NCBI GenBank assembly: GCA_003972865.1
Contig: QOAX01000020.1
Location: forward strand, 1 to 7,983
Direction of reading: 5' to 3'
Length of the DNA stretch: 7,983 nucleotides
From: Verrucomicrobiota bacterium
Lineage (GTDB): Bacteria > Verrucomicrobiota > Verrucomicrobiia > Limisphaerales > UBA1096
The notes beneath the pieces are model-generated. The model saw only the letters and a program-made list of their open reading frames with translations, was not told where the DNA came from and did no database searches. Of the stretch, positions 7,401 to 7,983 are shown in pieces. The translations under genes were made by a program, and so were the position numbers. Every line of letters starts with the position of its first letter. Within the stretch, counting starts at the first letter, position 1.

Positions 7401-7983
7401 CACCCAGCCCTTAGAATATCAATGGTTCAGTAATGGTTCCCCCCTGCAAGGCCAAGGCATGGAAACAGTATATAATACCGTGGGGGCGATGGGTTTTCAG
7501 TCCAAAGTGGAAGTGCTGCTGAAATTGCCCAATGTGCAGGAAAAGGACCAGGCAAATTACACATTGAAGGTCACCAACACAGCCGGATCCGTGGAAAGCC
7601 GGAAGGCTTTTCTTGACGTGGTTGATGTTCCTCCCTTGATCACACAACAACCCAATCCCGTGACGACCGATCCCGGTACTTGGGTACGTTTCGAGGTTAA
7701 GGCCAACGGAACTCCTCCACTTACCTACCAATGGTACAAGAATAGCAAAGAACTGGGCGGTCAAACCGGCGCAAGTATGATTCTTGATGTAGTTTCGCAG
7801 GATAACGAGGGGCAATACTCGGTCGTGGTTTCCAACACGGTGCGTAGTGTCACCAGCAACAAGGTTGGACTTTGGGTCAATGACCCACCCCTGATCCTAA
7901 AAGACCTTGCCAATGTTTCCATGCCACCCGGGCAAACAGCGGAGTTTGAGGTTCTCGCTTCCGGGACTTCTCCATTGAAATAC
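4489..7983 (+). CDS. Large exported protein of tandem cysteine-poor Ig-like domains (3' end outside window)
   Basis: The frame is open for 1165 codons to the window edge, so the C-terminus is not seen. Start is GTG 4489 (TTG 4492 is an alternative). Residues 1-25 form a signal peptide: PNGR, hydrophobic LALSVWLVGIAGI, then LRA|QE. Ig-like domain 1 spans about residues 35-135. An Asp/Gly/Pro-rich linker follows at about 136-184. From residue 185 there are eleven more complete Ig-like units, and a thirteenth starts at about 1135. Each unit shows a strand-B hydrophobic run, [QEK]W in strand C, and D-x-[GA]-x-[YF] (the Ig tyrosine corner) before strand F; most then end at a PP or SP linker, often NDPP. 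The B-F cysteine pair of classical Ig domains is absent: only two Cys are visible (in VRVCPD and NECVSN), neither in those positions. The likely role is a long extracellular stalk or adhesin-like surface protein, as known for such repeat proteins in Verrucomicrobia. A cell-anchor or catalytic domain could lie beyond the window. Ligand unknown. Confidence 0.94.
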   Translation, partial: MLGIPNGRLALSVWLVGIAGIELRAQEVDVGPPRLTEPSFTQIVNPRGVASVAVRVEGEAPFSYNWYKSKKKEGDVTTVTGEIATYKDNPDGSVNISLIIEDINEEDQGYYWVVVKNDHGEAKSIKAELDVNDPPKPKDDGVLIPPGGDGTVFFPLPNWSDDDGNPTGDVDATLPGLDDPNASENALVRVCPDSMIMFSVAVIGATPFTFQWQKDGVDMPETNKNIFLLKNITDKDEGGYRVVIKNVAGDLASGIVDLEVIDTPVITKHPAGVTVDPGKPVSFEVDSDTENARIQWLKDGLPIRGATHNVLQFTIINQSDEARYTAKVTNECVSNISNAAVLVVNDPPMFVVFPKSTTGNPGESVTFRGLATGTQPISYQWRRDGNNLADEIATSLTLNNISSSDAGKFRIVASNSAGTAISPVAVLGVNHPPRIVVQPIAQTVDPEATITFRVEATGTAPLNYQWRKSGVNIPHETKPQLVLKKVDTDDRGSYSVLVTNVAGSVLSNPGVLKVNDVVPSITRQPEGATVNPGSRITFVVSVKGTKPLAFQWRKDGNTIEDERSTELTIQSVGEKDEGVYSVEISNIAGEVASNPASLFVNNPPVIKVQPEGQEIFPDEEFKIRVVAEGTPPLNYEWYKNGTKISGATSSVFSISSVSESDQAVYWATVSNMAGSATSEAAALGAIDLPPVILQHPENQEVNPGAGVRFYVIASGTAPLLYQWKKDGQLLEDKTDKNLFIDQVKQSDEGGYSVEVSNDTKIAIASDAATLVVRDPPVIIRHPESKTSKLNEQVEFSVEVEGSEPMEFKWIKNGARIPGATANTYTIGSVVESDKAIYWVIVGNGVGQATSSAAFLGVDEPPKIIEEPREQSVNPGEPIELHVLATGKKPFDYQWFKDEKLLQSQTQRRLNIYKADANDEGTYHITIANTAGTATSKKAWVIIYRSPVFYVQPMDLSLNPNTTAIFSARIHGTQPLEYQWFSNGSPLQGQGMETVYNTVGAMGFQSKVEVLLKLPNVQEKDQANYTLKVTNTAGSVESRKAFLDVVDVPPLITQQPNPVTTDPGTWVRFEVKANGTPPLTYQWYKNSKELGGQTGASMILDVVSQDNEGQYSVVVSNTVRSVTSNKVGLWVNDPPLILKDLANVSMPPGQTAEFEVLASGTSPLKY
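5041..7983 (+). repeat. Tandem Ig-like repeat array, about 85-aa (255-bp) period
   Basis: Unit boundaries, placed at the recurring PP (or VP/SP) linker, fall at about 5281, 5533, 5788, 6046, 6301, 6559, 6817, 7072, 7327, 7636 and 7891. Most units are 252-258 bp. The unit at 7327-7635 is 309 bp and carries an extra stretch before its strand E. Copies are diverged at DNA level, so this is an old protein-level repeat and not a recent satellite. The first Ig unit (about 4591-4893) is set apart by the acidic linker. Confidence 0.92.

Noticed and set aside
7411..7815. A 134-aa minus-strand ORF under the Ig repeats
   Set aside because: It lies opposite Ig units 11-12, whose reading frame is unambiguous. 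It is a shadow of the repeats.

Overview
The window looks like chromosomal DNA of a Verrucomicrobia-type bacterium (Planctomycetes/PVC relatives are possible). That placement is inference. It rests on the long secreted protein made of tandem cysteine-poor Ig-like domains with the QW...DxGxYxxxxxN...NDPP signature, and on an orphan C-terminal tail with the 'xxLSxDLxxWxx...xFxRVRRI' pattern that ends many surface proteins in that phylum. No rRNA, tRNA, CRISPR array, transposase or phage gene was seen.

Layout. (1) 1-260 is a leader region with no convincing gene. (2) 261-1388 (+) encodes a secreted serine beta-lactamase/esterase-family hydrolase. (3) 1389-1805 is a 417-bp gap between convergent genes, without a clear terminator. 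(4) 3745 down to 1806 (-) is a tightly packed operon of three genes: a small unknown protein of about 44 aa, a LicC-like CTP-type nucleotidyltransferase, and a C-terminal-domain-only MetE-type zinc methyltransferase. The first two overlap by ATGA, and the next two are 3 bp apart. (5) About 3746-4072 is an AT-rich upstream region with a perfect 10-bp tandem repeat. (6) 4073-4405 (+) is an orphan 3' end of a cadherin/VCBS-type surface-protein gene whose 5' part is missing. (7) 4489-7983 (+) is a non-ATG-initiated gene for a large exported Ig-repeat protein. It is still open at the window edge, with 12 complete Ig-like units and the start of a thirteenth.

How the genes relate. The minus-strand operon suggests linked CTP-dependent activation of a small phosphate compound and a zinc-thiol methyl (or alkyl) transfer, but the substrate cannot be read from the sequence. 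The plus-strand genes are extracytoplasmic: the hydrolase and the Ig protein both carry signal peptides predicted to be cut before Gln-Glu (A|QE). The orphan tail just upstream of the Ig gene suggests that large surface-protein genes have been rearranged or lost here. The most unusual points are the orphan tail, the operon pairing, the alternating two-type architecture of the Ig repeat, and a 10-bp inverted repeat bracketing the Ig gene's start region.
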